64,000 nucleotides of DNA from Streptomyces ochraceiscleroticus (GCF_000720485.1 NZ_JOAX01000008.1:62001-126000); one strand, 5' to 3'; positions 16,105-26,100 are shown, numbered from the stretch's first letter. Notes: generated from the sequence alone by a model not told the origin. Program-made: numbers and translations.

Positions 16105-16722
16105 ATGATCAGACGACCCGACCGGAACCCGGGGGCACGGCAGGGCCGGACCACCTACGACCGCGACTCCCTCGTGGAGGTCGCGGTCGCGGTGTTCAAC
16201 GAGCGCGGTTACGACGGCACCGGCATGGAGGAGCTGGCCCGCAGGCTGGGCATCAGCAAGTCCTCCATCTACCACCACGTCTCCGGCAAGGAAGAGCTGC
16301 TCGACCTGGCCGTCGGCCGGGCCCTGGACGCGCTCTTCGCCGTACTCGACGAGCCGTGCGGCGAGCACGCGGATGCCACGGCCCGCCTGGAGCACACCGT
16401 CCGGCGCAGCGTCGAGACCCTGGCCGCCGAGCTGCCCTACGTGACGCTGCTGCTGCGCGTGCACGGAAACAGTGAGGCGGAGAAGCGGGCCCTGGAGCGG
16501 CGGCGTGAGTTCGATCACCGGGTCGCGGAGCTGGTGCGGCAGGCGGCGGCCGACGGCGGGATACGCGGTGACATCGACCCGGGGCTGATCAGCCGGCTGC
16601 TGTTCGGTACGGTCAATTCCCTGATCGAGTGGTACCGCCCGGACGGCGGGCTGTCCGTACCGACGCTGGCCGACGCGCTGGCCACGATGGTCTTCGACGG
16701 CCTACGGGCGCAGCGGGACTGA
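16105..16722 (+). CDS. paaR: TetR/AcrR regulator, probable paa repressor PaaR
   Basis: A 205-residue TetR protein. The HTH is in MEELARRLGISKSSIYHHVS (residues ~35-55), and a helical ligand domain follows. Its position just after paaK, plus two ACCG..CGGT palindromes before paaA and paaN, fits a repressor relieved by phenylacetyl-CoA, as known for PaaR. The family link is inferred from context, since TetR ligand domains are not diagnostic. The ATG at 16105 follows GTGAGGG. No intergenic terminator from paaK was noted. Confidence 0.8.
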   Translation: MIRRPDRNPGARQGRTTYDRDSLVEVAVAVFNERGYDGTGMEELARRLGISKSSIYHHVSGKEELLDLAVGRALDALFAVLDEPCGEHADATARLEHTVRRSVETLAAELPYVTLLLRVHGNSEAEKRALERRREFDHRVAELVRQAAADGGIRGDIDPGLISRLLFGTVNSLIEWYRPDGGLSVPTLADALATMVFDGLRAQRD

Positions 16723-16974
16723 CCACCCCAGGGAGCGGCGCTCACCACCTGGTGCCGCGGGTGCCGGGGCCGCGACACGCCCGGGCGTCGGCCCATTCCC
16801 GATCGGGCCGAATGCGTATGTCTAGGACGGCGCAACGTGGGCAGGGGTGCCGGACGGCCGCGTGGCGCGGGATGCGGAGCACGGTATGTGGGACACCCTG
16901 GTGGAATACGCCCCTCCGCGTCTCCCGTTGACGCGGCTGAACACCGACGACCGGACCGGAAGCAGGGAAAGCAC

Positions 16975-17358
16975 ATGAGCACGGTAGAGCTCACCAAGGA
17001 CAACTTCGACGAGATCGTCTCCGGGAACGACTTCGTCCTCATCGACTTCTGGGCCGAGTGGTGCGGTCCGTGCAAGCAGTTCTCGCCGGTCTTCGAGAAG
17101 TCCTCCGAGAAGCACGAGGACCTGATCTTCGCCAAGGTCGACACCGAGGCGCAGCCGGAGCTGGCCGCGGCCTTCCAGATCCAGTCGATCCCCACGGTGA
17201 TGATCGTCCGGGACAACATCGCGGTCTTCTCGCAGCCGGGCGCGCTCCCCGAGGAGGCTCTCGAGGACGTCATCGGCCAGGCCCGCAACCTGGACATGGA
17301 CGAGGTCCGCGCATCCGTGGAGGAGGCCCAGAAGGAGCAGCAGGGCGGCGGTGAGTGA
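16975..17358 (+). CDS. trxA: thioredoxin
   Basis: A cytoplasmic dithiol-disulfide oxidoreductase. Redox motif W29-C-G-P-C33 is in FVLIDFWAEWCGPCKQF. The cis-Pro loop is QSIPTVMIV. Residues ~112-127 form a charged, Gln-rich tail (EEAQKEQQGGGE) beyond the fold. It is 127 residues. Its 3' end overlaps the next gene by 8 nt, so the two are co-translated. The 252 bp upstream hold no gene. Confidence 0.95.
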   Translation: MSTVELTKDNFDEIVSGNDFVLIDFWAEWCGPCKQFSPVFEKSSEKHEDLIFAKVDTEAQPELAAAFQIQSIPTVMIVRDNIAVFSQPGALPEEALEDVIGQARNLDMDEVRASVEEAQKEQQGGGE

Positions 17359-17947
17359 ACTCCTGCTGATCCGGCACGGTGAGACGGAGTGGAGCCGTTC
17401 GGGTCAGCACACCAGCTGGACCGACCTCCCCCTCACCGAGCGCGGCGTCGAGCAGGCCCGTGAACTGGGCCCGCTGCTCGCCGGCCGGAAAGTGGCGCTG
17501 ACGCTGGTCAGCCCCATGGCCCGGGCCCGCAGGACCGCCGAGCTGGCCGGTCTCACCGACACCGAGGTCGACAGCGACCTGGTGGAGTGGGACTACGGCG
17601 GCTACGAAGGCGTGCGCACGGTGGACATCCACCGCACCCGCCCCGAGTGGTTCCTGTTCACCGACGGCGTCGCCCCCGGCCCCGAGGGGCATCCGGGTGA
17701 GACGCCCGAGCAGGTGGGGGCGCGCGCCGACCGCGTACTGGCCCGGCTGGCGCCGCGGCGCGCGGCCGCCGACGGAGACGTCGCGCTGGTCGGGCACGCG
17801 CACTTCCTGCGCGTGCTGGCCGCCCGTGAGCTGGGGCTGCCCGCGTCCGCAGGCGCGCTCTTCACCTTCGAGACGGGGGCGATCGGCGTGCTCGGCACCG
17901 AACACGACCGCCCCGCGGTGGTGGCCTGGAACACCCGGACGCCCTGA
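17351..17947 (+). CDS. histidine phosphatase family protein (phosphoglycerate-mutase-like)
   Basis: A 198-residue member of the branch-1 histidine phosphatase superfamily. R8-H9-G10-E11 carries the phosphorylated His. LVSPMARARRTAEL and VEWDYGGYEGV are typical of acid-phosphatase or broad-specificity PGM-like members, and VGHAHFLRVLA supplies the second His. The substrate is unknown. The GTG start inside the thioredoxin gene gives an 8-nt overlap and is supported by GGCGGTGAGTG. A strong terminator follows. Confidence 0.9.
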   Translation: MSELLLIRHGETEWSRSGQHTSWTDLPLTERGVEQARELGPLLAGRKVALTLVSPMARARRTAELAGLTDTEVDSDLVEWDYGGYEGVRTVDIHRTRPEWFLFTDGVAPGPEGHPGETPEQVGARADRVLARLAPRRAAADGDVALVGHAHFLRVLAARELGLPASAGALFTFETGAIGVLGTEHDRPAVVAWNTRTP

Positions 17948-17972
17948 GGGGTCCGGCCTTCCCGCATACGTA

Positions 17973-18006
17973 CGGAGCCCGCGAGCCTTCTGACTCGCGG
18001 GCTCCG
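17973..18006. terminator. bidirectional hairpin terminator between convergent genes
   Basis: A perfect 13-bp stem, CGGAGCCCGCGAG (17973-17985) and CTCGCGGGCTCCG (17994-18006), with an 8-nt loop. It lies between the histidine phosphatase and the convergent MreB-like gene. Confidence 0.88.
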
Positions 18007-18017
18007 CCGTCTGTAGG

Positions 18018-18055
18018 GGGCCGTGCGCGCTTCATTAAGGGCCGTGCGCGCTTCA
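18018..18055. repeat. 17-bp exact tandem duplication at the 3' end of the MreB-like gene
   Basis: GGGCCGTGCGCGCTTCA occurs at 18018-18034 and again at 18039-18055, period 21. On the minus strand each copy begins with TGA; the 18055-18053 copy is the gene's stop codon. It looks like a slip duplication across the stop, giving tandem stops. Confidence 0.85.
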
Positions 18056-19084
18056 GGGGGTCAGCGGCGCCAGCTCCAGAGGGGAGACATGCCCCTCGAT
18101 CATCGCGGCCAGCCCCTGTACGGCGCAGGTGTCCGGACGCTCGGCCACCTGGACGGGCATCATCGTGCCCTGCCGGATCATCGGCTCCAGGCCCGGGATC
18201 AGCGCGCTGCCGCCGGCCAGCATGATGCCGCGCTCGGCGAGGTCGGCGACCAGGTCGGGCGGGCAGCGCCGCAGCACCTCACTGATGCCGTCGAGGACGC
18301 CGGTGAGCCGGGCGGCGATGGCGCGCCGTACCCGTTCGGGCTCCACCTGGACGCAGCGGGCCTCGCCGCTGACCACGTCCCGGCCGTGCACCTCCACCGG
18401 GGCCGGTTCGGGGCCGCCGTCACCGGCGAGCGCCAGGTGCAGCGGACGGATGTTCTGGCTGGCCACCATCAGCTCGTGGTGCAGCCGCAGATGCTGTACG
18501 ACGGCGTGGTCGACGGCCTCGCCGCCTACGGGGACGGTCTCGGCGGCCACGATGGACCCGAGGGACAACACGGCGACCTGCGTCGTGCCGGCCCCGCAGA
18601 CCACGATCATCGTCGCTTCGGGCTGTTCGACCGGCAGTCCGCAGCCGACGGCGGCGGCCACCATCGTGTCGACCAGTTCCACCCGCCGGGCGCCAAGCCC
18701 GGTGAGCGTCTCCACGGCGGCCCGCTGGGTCAGCGGCTCGCTCCCGGCGGGCAGGCAGACCGCCGCCCGCATGGTGGGTTTGCGCCGCCACGCGCGGCGC
18801 AGTTTGTCGCCCACGAGCTGTCGCAGCAGCCGCTGGGCCATCTCGATGTCCACGATCGTGCCGTGGCAGACCGGGCGGACCACCCGGATATGGTCCGGGG
18901 TCCGGCCCGCCATGTACTCGGCGCGGCCGCCGACGGCTATGAGCGCGCCGGTACGGCTGTTGACGGCTGTGACGGTCGGTTCGTCCACGATCAGGCCGTG
19001 GTTCTTCACGTACACCCGGGTGCGCGCCGCGCCGAGGTCGACGGCGACCGAGCAACGACGCAGCTGCCCAACGCTGGTGGTCAT
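18053..19084 (-). CDS. MreB/Mbl-like actin-family protein
   Basis: A bacterial actin homologue of 343 residues. The ATPase phosphate-1 loop is VAVDLGAARTRVYVKN. The phosphate-2 region is VVCGAGTTQVAVLSLG and the adenosine motif is MLAGGSALIPGLEPMI. MreB marks such as VDEPTVTAVN and VVRPVCHGTIVDIEMAQRLL are present. It is an Mbl-type paralogue rather than the MreB of the mre cluster, since no mreC/mreD is adjacent. Streptomyces MreB-family proteins act in spore-wall synthesis. The ATG at 19084 follows GGAGGAATCCC. A longer upstream frame was rejected. Confidence 0.88.
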   Translation of the reverse strand: MTTSVGQLRRCSVAVDLGAARTRVYVKNHGLIVDEPTVTAVNSRTGALIAVGGRAEYMAGRTPDHIRVVRPVCHGTIVDIEMAQRLLRQLVGDKLRRAWRRKPTMRAAVCLPAGSEPLTQRAAVETLTGLGARRVELVDTMVAAAVGCGLPVEQPEATMIVVCGAGTTQVAVLSLGSIVAAETVPVGGEAVDHAVVQHLRLHHELMVASQNIRPLHLALAGDGGPEPAPVEVHGRDVVSGEARCVQVEPERVRRAIAARLTGVLDGISEVLRRCPPDLVADLAERGIMLAGGSALIPGLEPMIRQGTMMPVQVAERPDTCAVQGLAAMIEGHVSPLELAPLTP

Positions 19085-19214
19085 GGGATTCCTCCGCGGG
19101 TGGGCCGATAGGGGCAGGAGCGGCAGCACACCTCTCGACCGTCATCCTTCTGCCGTACGCGTCCGGCTGCCCGCTGAACGGGGCCGTGCGAGTGGCGTCG
19201 CGCCTCGCTCCCGG

Positions 19215-19862
19215 TCAGTCCAGCAGCCGTTGCAGCAGGCCCCACGTGAACTCCGCGACGCGTGGCTTGGGCGGGCCGGAGGCGGTGCTCGGAGCGGTGA
19301 AACCCAGCCGCCAGCGGGTGGGCGCCGAGCCCTCCATCGGGTGGGCCGGGGGGAACGCGCGTGCGACCTCGTCGACGGTGCAGGACCACGGCACCAGGTC
19401 GTCGGCCGTTCGGAGTACCGGACCCGACGCGTCCGGGGCGCGGATCAGCCACTCGTTCCACACCGCGCCCCCGGGCGCTGTCAGCACCTCGAAGCGCAGA
19501 GTGGGCCAGAGGGACACCGGCCAGGTCAGTGCCCGGCACGTCAGGTCGCCCACCCGGCGGGCGGTGTCGGTCTCCGGCGGGCCCAGGACCGAGCGGTACC
19601 GCTGCAGGGCGCCGCGCGACCGGGGCGAGCGGCTCATCGCCTGCCAGCGGCGGTTGGCCTCGCGCATTTCGGGGCGGGTTACGCCCAGAGTGCGCAGCGC
19701 GTCCTCCACCAGGCCCGGCTGGTGGTCCGCCATCCGGCGCAGCAGGACCAGTTGGAAGCCGAGCCGGCCCGGCACGCCGAGCGGCCCCTGCGGCCCGCCT
19801 CCGGGCTCCTGAAGCCGGCTCCGCGGCTCGCGTGGGGTTCCGGGCTCATCCGTAGGGCTCAT
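19215..19862 (-). CDS. hypothetical protein, end of envelope locus
   Basis: An unrecognised soluble protein of ~215 residues. It is Trp-rich in its second half (LTWPVSLWPTLRFEVL, WNEWLIRAP, FTWGLLQRLLD), with no signal peptide or TM segment. The N-terminal ~30 residues are Pro/Gly-rich. The ATG at 19862 lies inside the 3' end of the FkbM methyltransferase gene (17-nt overlap), which argues for co-expression. A longer frame to 20018 would overlap more and is less likely. Function unknown. Confidence 0.65.
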   Translation of the reverse strand: MSPTDEPGTPREPRSRLQEPGGGPQGPLGVPGRLGFQLVLLRRMADHQPGLVEDALRTLGVTRPEMREANRRWQAMSRSPRSRGALQRYRSVLGPPETDTARRVGDLTCRALTWPVSLWPTLRFEVLTAPGGAVWNEWLIRAPDASGPVLRTADDLVPWSCTVDEVARAFPPAHPMEGSAPTRWRLGFTAPSTASGPPKPRVAEFTWGLLQRLLD

Positions 19863-20679
19863 GCCGCACATCGTCGCGCAGTACGGGGCGGGTGGCGGCC
19901 GGGTTCGTACGGTACGCGGGGTCACCGGGGCCGCGGCCGCGCGGGAGGAAGAGCACGGAGTTGACGTAGCGGCGGTGCGGCACCAGTGTGCGGCGCAGCA
20001 GTCCGTGCTCGGCCACATAGGACGTGCGGGCCTGGTGCCCCGGGAGGTCGAAGGCGGCCAAGGGGAGCCAGCGGTCGCCGGGCAGCACCCAGCCTCTGTA
20101 GTCGCGCGCCGCGACCCACTCCAGGACCGGGCCGAGCGGCTGGATACGCGTCTCCAGTTCGACGAACAGGGCGGGCCGGTACCGCTCGACGGTGCGTTCG
20201 GCGCCGCGCAGCACCGCCGGTTCGGCGCCGTCCACGTCGATCTTGATGAGCGTCACGTCGGACAGCTCCAGATGGTCCAGGGCCACGCAGCGCACCTCCA
20301 GGGCGCTGCGGTGCAGCCGGCGGCGCACCAGTGAGGAGACGCCGCGGTCGCCGCGCCCCCCGGGGGTCAGCCATAACGTGGCGATCCCCGAACGGTCGCC
20401 GGCCGCGGCCCGCACGACCTCGACGTTGTCGGGTGTCACGGCCGCCAGGAGCCGCGCCAGGTGCGGCACCGGCTCCAGGGTGACGACCCGGTCGGCGCGG
20501 CGCGCCAGATGCCGCGCCCAGGGCCCGTACCAGCCGCCCACATCCACGGCGGTGCCGCCGGGCCGGCAGAAGTCGGAGAGCCGGCGCAGTTCGGGCTCGA
20601 AGCGCGGGTAGAGCAGCGTGGCGGCGGCGGAGACCAGCCGCGGGGGCAGGTGCGGGGCGAGCCGCGCGGCGAGCGTCAC
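19846..20679 (-). CDS. FkbM-family SAM-dependent methyltransferase
   Basis: A 277-residue class I methyltransferase. The SAM-binding motif I is AVDVGGWYGPWARHLARRA, with acidic motif II VVTLEPVPHLARLL. The FkbM signature is LIKIDVDGAEPAVLRGAE, followed by RPALFVELE. FkbM proteins O-methylate sugars or polyketides. Within this glycosyltransferase-rich locus a sugar O-methylation role is likely. The ATG overlaps the stop of the upstream Trm112-like gene by 4 nt. Confidence 0.88.
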   Translation of the reverse strand: MTLAARLAPHLPPRLVSAAATLLYPRFEPELRRLSDFCRPGGTAVDVGGWYGPWARHLARRADRVVTLEPVPHLARLLAAVTPDNVEVVRAAAGDRSGIATLWLTPGGRGDRGVSSLVRRRLHRSALEVRCVALDHLELSDVTLIKIDVDGAEPAVLRGAERTVERYRPALFVELETRIQPLGPVLEWVAARDYRGWVLPGDRWLPLAAFDLPGHQARTSYVAEHGLLRRTLVPHRRYVNSVLFLPRGRGPGDPAYRTNPAATRPVLRDDVRHEPYG

Positions 20680-20936
20680 GGCCGGGCCCCGCCCTCGGAG
20701 GCGCCCGCCGTACCGTGCGCCCCGCCCGCCGCTTGCATACGGGACAGCAGCCGCTCGTGCTCTTCGGGGGAGACCTGCTCCCCCGAAGAGGGCAGTAACT
20801 GCGGCACGCCGTCCAGGATCGGATAGCGGCGGCGCAGCCGGGGGTTGTAGAGCACGTCCTCCGCGGCGATCAGGGCCAGCGGGCCCTTGTCGAGCGGACA
20901 GGCGAGTATCCGCAGCAGCGGGTCGTCCGGCTTCAT
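20676..20936 (-). CDS. Trm112-family small protein
   Basis: An 86-residue protein of the Trm112/UPF0434 family (LLRILACPLDKGPLALI ... LRRRYPILDGVPQLLP). Characterised relatives are zinc-ribbon activators of methyltransferases. Here only one cysteine remains in the CPxCKGPL position (CPLDKGPL), so zinc binding is doubtful. It sits between two methyltransferase genes and is coupled to the FkbM gene by a 4-nt overlap. That fits an activator or stabiliser of one of them. Confidence 0.85.
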   Translation of the reverse strand: MKPDDPLLRILACPLDKGPLALIAAEDVLYNPRLRRRYPILDGVPQLLPSSGEQVSPEEHERLLSRMQAAGGAHGTAGASEGGARP

Positions 20937-21021
20937 GAATCAGCTCCCTCGTACGAGTGCGGTGGCGGGACGGTGCCGGCCGTCGGCCGCCGGCGGTGCC
21001 GGCCCACGGCGCGCGGCACGG

Positions 21022-21774
21022 CTACCGCCCCGCCCGACGGGCGTGCACCAGCAGGATGGACGCCAGCGACGGCAACCGGCAGAGCGCCCGGTCCAGCGGC
21101 CGCAGCGGACGCGGCACATCGTGGTACGGCGCCCCCGCCATCCGTACGACCTCGAACCCGGCAGCCGTCAGGAAACCGCGCAGCGCACGGGCGGTGTAGA
21201 GCCGCAGATGGCCGACGACCTGGCTGCCCGGGCGGCCGTGAATGCCGCGCAGGCTCACCTCCGAGAACACCGGCTGCACGCCGGCCAGCAGCAGGCCGCG
21301 GTTGTACCAGGCGGCGAGATTGGGCGTGGAGAGCAGCAGATGGCCGCCCGGGCGCAGGACGCGGCGCAGCTCGTCGAGGGCCGCGTCGGGGTCCACGAGA
21401 TGCTCGACGACCTCGCTGAAGAGCACCGCGTCAGCCACGCCGTCCCCGAAGGGCAGCCCGGTACCGGTGAGTTCGCCGCGCACGGTATACGGGATGCGCG
21501 TCGCCGCGCGGCGCAGCGCTTCCTGTGACCAGTCGACGCCCACGAGGCGGTGACCGGGCAGGTGCGGTGCGGTGATGGCCGCCGCCGACCCGTCGCCGCA
21601 GCCGACATCGAGGACGGTGGCCGGGGCCCGCCCGCCGTCGGCCGGGCCGAGCGCCCGCGCGAGCATCAGCGCCTGGCGCTGCGCCCGTTCGGCCCCGGAG
21701 ACGACGGGCACCAACGGGTTCTCGTAGAAGGACCGCAGGCCCCCGGGGCCGTGCCGTGCGCCTGTCGTGGTCAT
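21022..21774 (-). CDS. class I SAM-dependent methyltransferase (methyltransf_11 type)
   Basis: A 250-residue methyltransferase. Motif I is TVLDVGCGDGSAAAI and motif II is RLVGVDWSQEALRRA. ADAVLFSEVVEHLVDPDAAL and LRRVLRPGGHLLLSTPN are the UbiE/methyltransf_11 features, and the C-terminus has a membrane-association-like AGFEVVRM segment. The acceptor is unknown; a glycan or lipid substrate is suggested by the locus. The ATG at 21774 overlaps the preceding acyltransferase stop by 4 nt. The longer upstream frame was rejected. Confidence 0.87.
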   Translation of the reverse strand: MTTTGARHGPGGLRSFYENPLVPVVSGAERAQRQALMLARALGPADGGRAPATVLDVGCGDGSAAAITAPHLPGHRLVGVDWSQEALRRAATRIPYTVRGELTGTGLPFGDGVADAVLFSEVVEHLVDPDAALDELRRVLRPGGHLLLSTPNLAAWYNRGLLLAGVQPVFSEVSLRGIHGRPGSQVVGHLRLYTARALRGFLTAAGFEVVRMAGAPYHDVPRPLRPLDRALCRLPSLASILLVHARRAGR

Positions 21775-23195
21775 GCGCCGCTCCAGGAGGTCGCCGCCAA
21801 CGACTCCTCGAAGAGCGCGCACAGGGCGGCGCCCGCCGTGTCGTCCAGCAACGCACGGGACCAGCGCAGGGTGAGCTGGATCCGGCCGCCGGTGGAGACG
21901 GTGGCGAGCGACAGCCCGCGTGGCATACGGGCCGGCGCGGAGAACCACACCCCGGTGGCCCGGCCCGCGTCGCCGAAGTCGAACGGGTACGGCACCCGGC
22001 CGATGTTGGAGAGCAGGGCGGTGGAGGTCCAGGGCGCGGCGGTGGCTCGCGCGCGGCGGGTGACGGCGGCCCGTACGCCGACGGGCAGCACGGGGGCGGT
22101 GAGGGCGGCGCCCGTGAGCCCCAGCGGGCGGCCCGGCGTGGCCTTGAGGGCGCGGGTGCGGGCCGCGGTGCGGTGCAGCAGCCGGGCGACCGCCGCCGGG
22201 TCCGGTGGCCCCGAGGCGGCGGCCGACGCCGCGTCCCGGAGATCCGCTGGTCCGAAGCGCACCGGAACCAGCCGGGTCCCGTTGCCGAGCGGCATCCCGG
22301 TACCGCGCGGCCGGTCGTCGACCGGCATGGTGAGCACCACGGGAGCGGCGCGAGTGCCGTGCAGGCGGTTCCAGCGGGTCACCATCAGGAAGGCGGCCAC
22401 GAGGAGTTGGTCGTTGACCGTGTGCGCGGACCGGGCCGCTCCGGGGGCGCGGGGCGGCCGGTCCGGTACGGGCAGTTCGGTCAGGAGCATGCCGTTGCCG
22501 TTGTTGGGGGCCGTGCCGGCACGGTCGGCGGCGATGCGGGCCGGAGGGCGCAGTGCGGTGCTTACGGGGGCCGCGCCGCCCTTACGGACGCGCCGGGCGG
22601 CCGGCTCCGGGGCGCGTACGGGAGGCGGCGCGGGGGAGTTGGCCGCGCCGCCGTACAGCTCGGCGGTGGTCGCCAGCAGGCGCAGGCAGGACGGGGCGTC
22701 CAGCGCGGTGTGGTGGGCGGTGAGAAGCAGCACGGTGCCGGTGCCCGTACCGGTGGCCTGTTCGATCACCGCCAGGCGTACGGGCGGCCCGGCGTCCAGG
22801 GGCGGGCAGTCGGCAAGTGCCCGCTCCCGGGCGCGGCGCAGCGCCCCCGGATCCGGCCCGGAGAAGGACACCGGAGCCAGGTCCGGCGCGCCGGCCGGCT
22901 CCCATACGTACCGCCGGTGCCACCAGCGCCCGGGGGCCTGCCGCAGCAGCGCCCTCGGGTGCCGCGCCAGCGCCTGCCCGAATGCGGCGCGCAGCCGCGG
23001 GTGGTCCATGCGTTCCGGCAGGTGTACCTCCACGTGCACGGTCTCCGGCTCGGCTTCCTGGGCGCAGTGCCGGGCGATCTCGTCCACGAGGGTGAAGGGG
23101 ATGGGGCGGGGAGGCGGATCGGTGGTGCGCGGCGCCCCGGGCGGGTGCGGGGGCGTCTTGGGGGCCGTGGGGGTCATGGGTGTCATCGGGGTCAT
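21771..23195 (-). CDS. condensation-domain / PapA-like acyltransferase
   Basis: A 474-residue stand-alone member of the CoA-dependent acyltransferase/NRPS condensation superfamily. The catalytic HHxxxD motif is H161-H162-T-A-L-D166 in LLLTAHHTALDAPSC. A second half with TVNDQLLVAAFLMVTRWN and LLSNIGRVPYPFDFGD matches PapA-type or WS/DGAT-like proteins. No carrier protein or adenylation gene is nearby. This suggests acylation of a glycan or lipid rather than peptide synthesis. The N-terminus is MTPMTPMTPT, so the exact start is uncertain. It is joined to neighbours by 4-nt overlaps on both sides. Confidence 0.8.
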   Translation of the reverse strand: MTPMTPMTPTAPKTPPHPPGAPRTTDPPPRPIPFTLVDEIARHCAQEAEPETVHVEVHLPERMDHPRLRAAFGQALARHPRALLRQAPGRWWHRRYVWEPAGAPDLAPVSFSGPDPGALRRARERALADCPPLDAGPPVRLAVIEQATGTGTGTVLLLTAHHTALDAPSCLRLLATTAELYGGAANSPAPPPVRAPEPAARRVRKGGAAPVSTALRPPARIAADRAGTAPNNGNGMLLTELPVPDRPPRAPGAARSAHTVNDQLLVAAFLMVTRWNRLHGTRAAPVVLTMPVDDRPRGTGMPLGNGTRLVPVRFGPADLRDAASAAASGPPDPAAVARLLHRTAARTRALKATPGRPLGLTGAALTAPVLPVGVRAAVTRRARATAAPWTSTALLSNIGRVPYPFDFGDAGRATGVWFSAPARMPRGLSLATVSTGGRIQLTLRWSRALLDDTAGAALCALFEESLAATSWSGA

Positions 23196-26100
23196 GGGCC
23201 GGGTTCCTCCCCGTCCTTCTCCTCGCGCGGCTGACTGTTGCGCGGATCGCTGTCGCGCCTCCTCCGGCGCGGCAGGGGAGGCCGCGGTGTCTCCTTCTGG
23301 CGGGGCGGCGTCTGTTCCTCGGGAGGAGACGTCTCCTCCTTCGGAGAGGGCGTCTGCTCCTCGGAAGGTGACATCCCCGCTTCAGGAGGCGGTGCCTTCG
23401 TCTCCGGAGGCGGTTCCTCCGTGGGTACGGGTGGGAGGACCGCCGTGTCGTCCTCGGAGCCCGGCGGAATGCCGCCGTCGGCCGGGAGCAGCCGCGTGGG
23501 GGCGGGTTCCCGGCCGGGCGCGCCCGCCTCAGCCGCCTCTTCCACCGACTCCGGCTCCGGCTCCGGCGCCCTCCGCTTCCGCCGCAGTCGCCACGACGCC
23601 GGCCACAGCCGTCCCGGTGGCACCGTCACCAGCGCCGCCGCCAGGGCGAGCAGGGCGAGGGCCTGGGCCGGGGCGCTGAACGGGCCGCGGCCGAGCGAGG
23701 CCGGGAGGCCCGCTCCGAAGGACGCCACGACGCCGGCCGCCGCCATCGCGAGAAAGGCGAGCGGCGCGAGGACGCCCGGACGGGCGCGGGCGAGCACCGC
23801 GAGCACCGGTACGGCCGCGGCGTACGGTCCGGTGGCGAGTGCCAGCACGGCGGTGAGCACGACGACGCCGAGCACCCAGGAGGGCGCGGGCGGCGCCACC
23901 GGTACCGGCGTCTCGCCCGCCCCGTGGCGCCGTCGTATCAGCGCGCACGCCGCCACCAGGAGCACGCCGACGGCCCCGAGGATCAGCCCCAGCCGGTACT
24001 GCGCGGCCGGCGCGTAGTACAGGTGGACGGTGCCGCCCCCGCCAGCCGGGATCAGGAACGCCTGCTGCCAGCCGTCCACCCGCAGCGGGGTGAGCGGCCG
24101 GCCGTCCAGGGTGGCGCGCCAGCCCGCGTTGGCGTTCTCGTACGTCTGGAGGTAGACCGCGCGCCCGGGGCCGACGTAGGCGTCCCGGCTGTCGCCCGAC
24201 CAGTCGGCGCCCGCGATGACCCGGCGCGGCGCGACGGCCGTCGGCGCCGCGGTGCCGCGGCGGAGCGTCACGTCGGTCAGCGCGAGCGGCCCGTGGTCGC
24301 CGGCCTCGACGCGGTGCCGCCCGGCGGGCAGGGCGACCCGGCCGCCCTCCGCACGGCACAGCTCGACCTCGACGGGGCGGCGCTGCACCAGGTCGCGGAC
24401 CAGGCCGGAGGACTTGGTGGCGTACGGGACGCCGTCGATGGTGAGGGCGGGGCCCCGGCCACAGGGCAGCGAGAAGCGCGCGTCCCGTCGGGGCGGCGGG
24501 GTGCGGTACTTCTTGAGGGCGGGGAGGTAGATCTCGCTGAGCCCCACGGGCAGTTGGAGCGGCTGACCGGCGACGGGGTTGTGCAGGGTCAGCGGCGCGA
24601 CCCGGGAGACGGTGATGTCGAGGCGGTCGGTGGTGATCGGGTCGAAGCGGGCCGTGCCGTTCTCGTCGACCCCGGCGGTGGCCGCCCCGTAGGGGGAGTT
24701 GACCAGGATCTGTTCGGGACGCGCCGAAATGCCACCGGCGGCGGGCAGCACCATCGTGTCGATCTTCTTCTTGCCGGGCCAGCGCAGGTGGACCGTGGGA
24801 GTGTCCCCGGCGATCCAGGCGGTGGTCAGATCACCGTCCACGAGGTTGCGCGGGCTGAGCGACTGCCCAGTCGTGCTGGTGGAGTCGGCGGTGACGGTGA
24901 TCCGGCGGCGCTGTTCGGGCGCGGCCTTCGTGAGCAGCGCGTCCAGGGCGCGGCCGGGGACCGCCAGCGCCTCGGCGGAGATCCGGTACGAGCCGTCGGC
25001 CCCGGTACGGAACTGGCGGTGCAGCCCGGTCTCCGCCGCGCCCGGGGAGAGCCCGCCGGGGTCGCTGCCCCGGTGCAGCGCGTACGTGGTGGCGGGCGCG
25101 TCCGGGTACGTGGCGTCGGCGGGGAGCCGGAGGAGCCGGGTGACCCGGACGCCGGGGACGGCGACCTCGGAGATGCCCGCGCCGGAGACCCCGGGGCGCG
25201 GCTGCTCCGCCCCCACGAGGGTGATCTTCAGCCACTTCGCCCGCCCCGGGGGCGCCTTGACCGGCTGCCGCCGCCCGTCGGTGCGCAACTGGCTGACCGC
25301 GCTACCGCGGTCCGTGGTGACGCGTACGGCCGTGGGAGCGGCGCGCAGCCCGTCCCCGGGCAGCGGGGTCAGCGAGAGCCTCGCGGGGACGTCCACGGGG
25401 CGGCTGAAGGCGATCCTCAGCCACTGGCCCACCGGTTCGCCCGCGCTGCCCTCCGCCCAGGCGGTGTCCGGGTCGCCGTCGAAGGCGTGCACCGGGTCGT
25501 ACTGGGGGAGGTGGAAGAGCCAACTGCCGCTGGAGGACGCGGTGACCGCGCGGGCGCCGCGCAGCACGGCGGTGGTCTGGTGCTCGATGCCGTGGGTGGG
25601 CAGGATCTGGCGCGGCAGGCGCCCGGGGTCCTGCACGCTGTCCGGGCCGTTCCGCTCGCCGGGGGTGTATGTGTAGGACGTGTTGGTGTTGACCAGGCCG
25701 AAGCGGGTATCGGCGCGGCGCAGGCCGTCCCCGGTGAGCTGGAGCGCCGGATTGTCGACACCGGGGTGCGCGTCGCCGGTCAGTACGGCCGGCCGGTCGC
25801 GCAGCCCGGGGTCGGCGGCGAACTGCAGCAGCGCTTCGGGGCCGCCGCTGAGCTGCGCGGTGTCGGCCGCGGCCTTCACGGTGAGGGGCCCCGGCCGCGG
25901 GGTGCCCACCGGCTCGTAGATCTCCACCGCGCGCTGCCTCGGGTACAGCCCCTGCACCTGGACCGGGGTGCCGGCCGCGATCCGGCCACTGGTGGTCAGC
26001 GGCCCGAAGGAGGCGACCTTCCGGTAGCCGGACGCCACGAGGGTGCGCCGGACGGTCTGCGGGGGGACGTACCCGATCTGGTCGGGGTCCAGGTCGTTGC

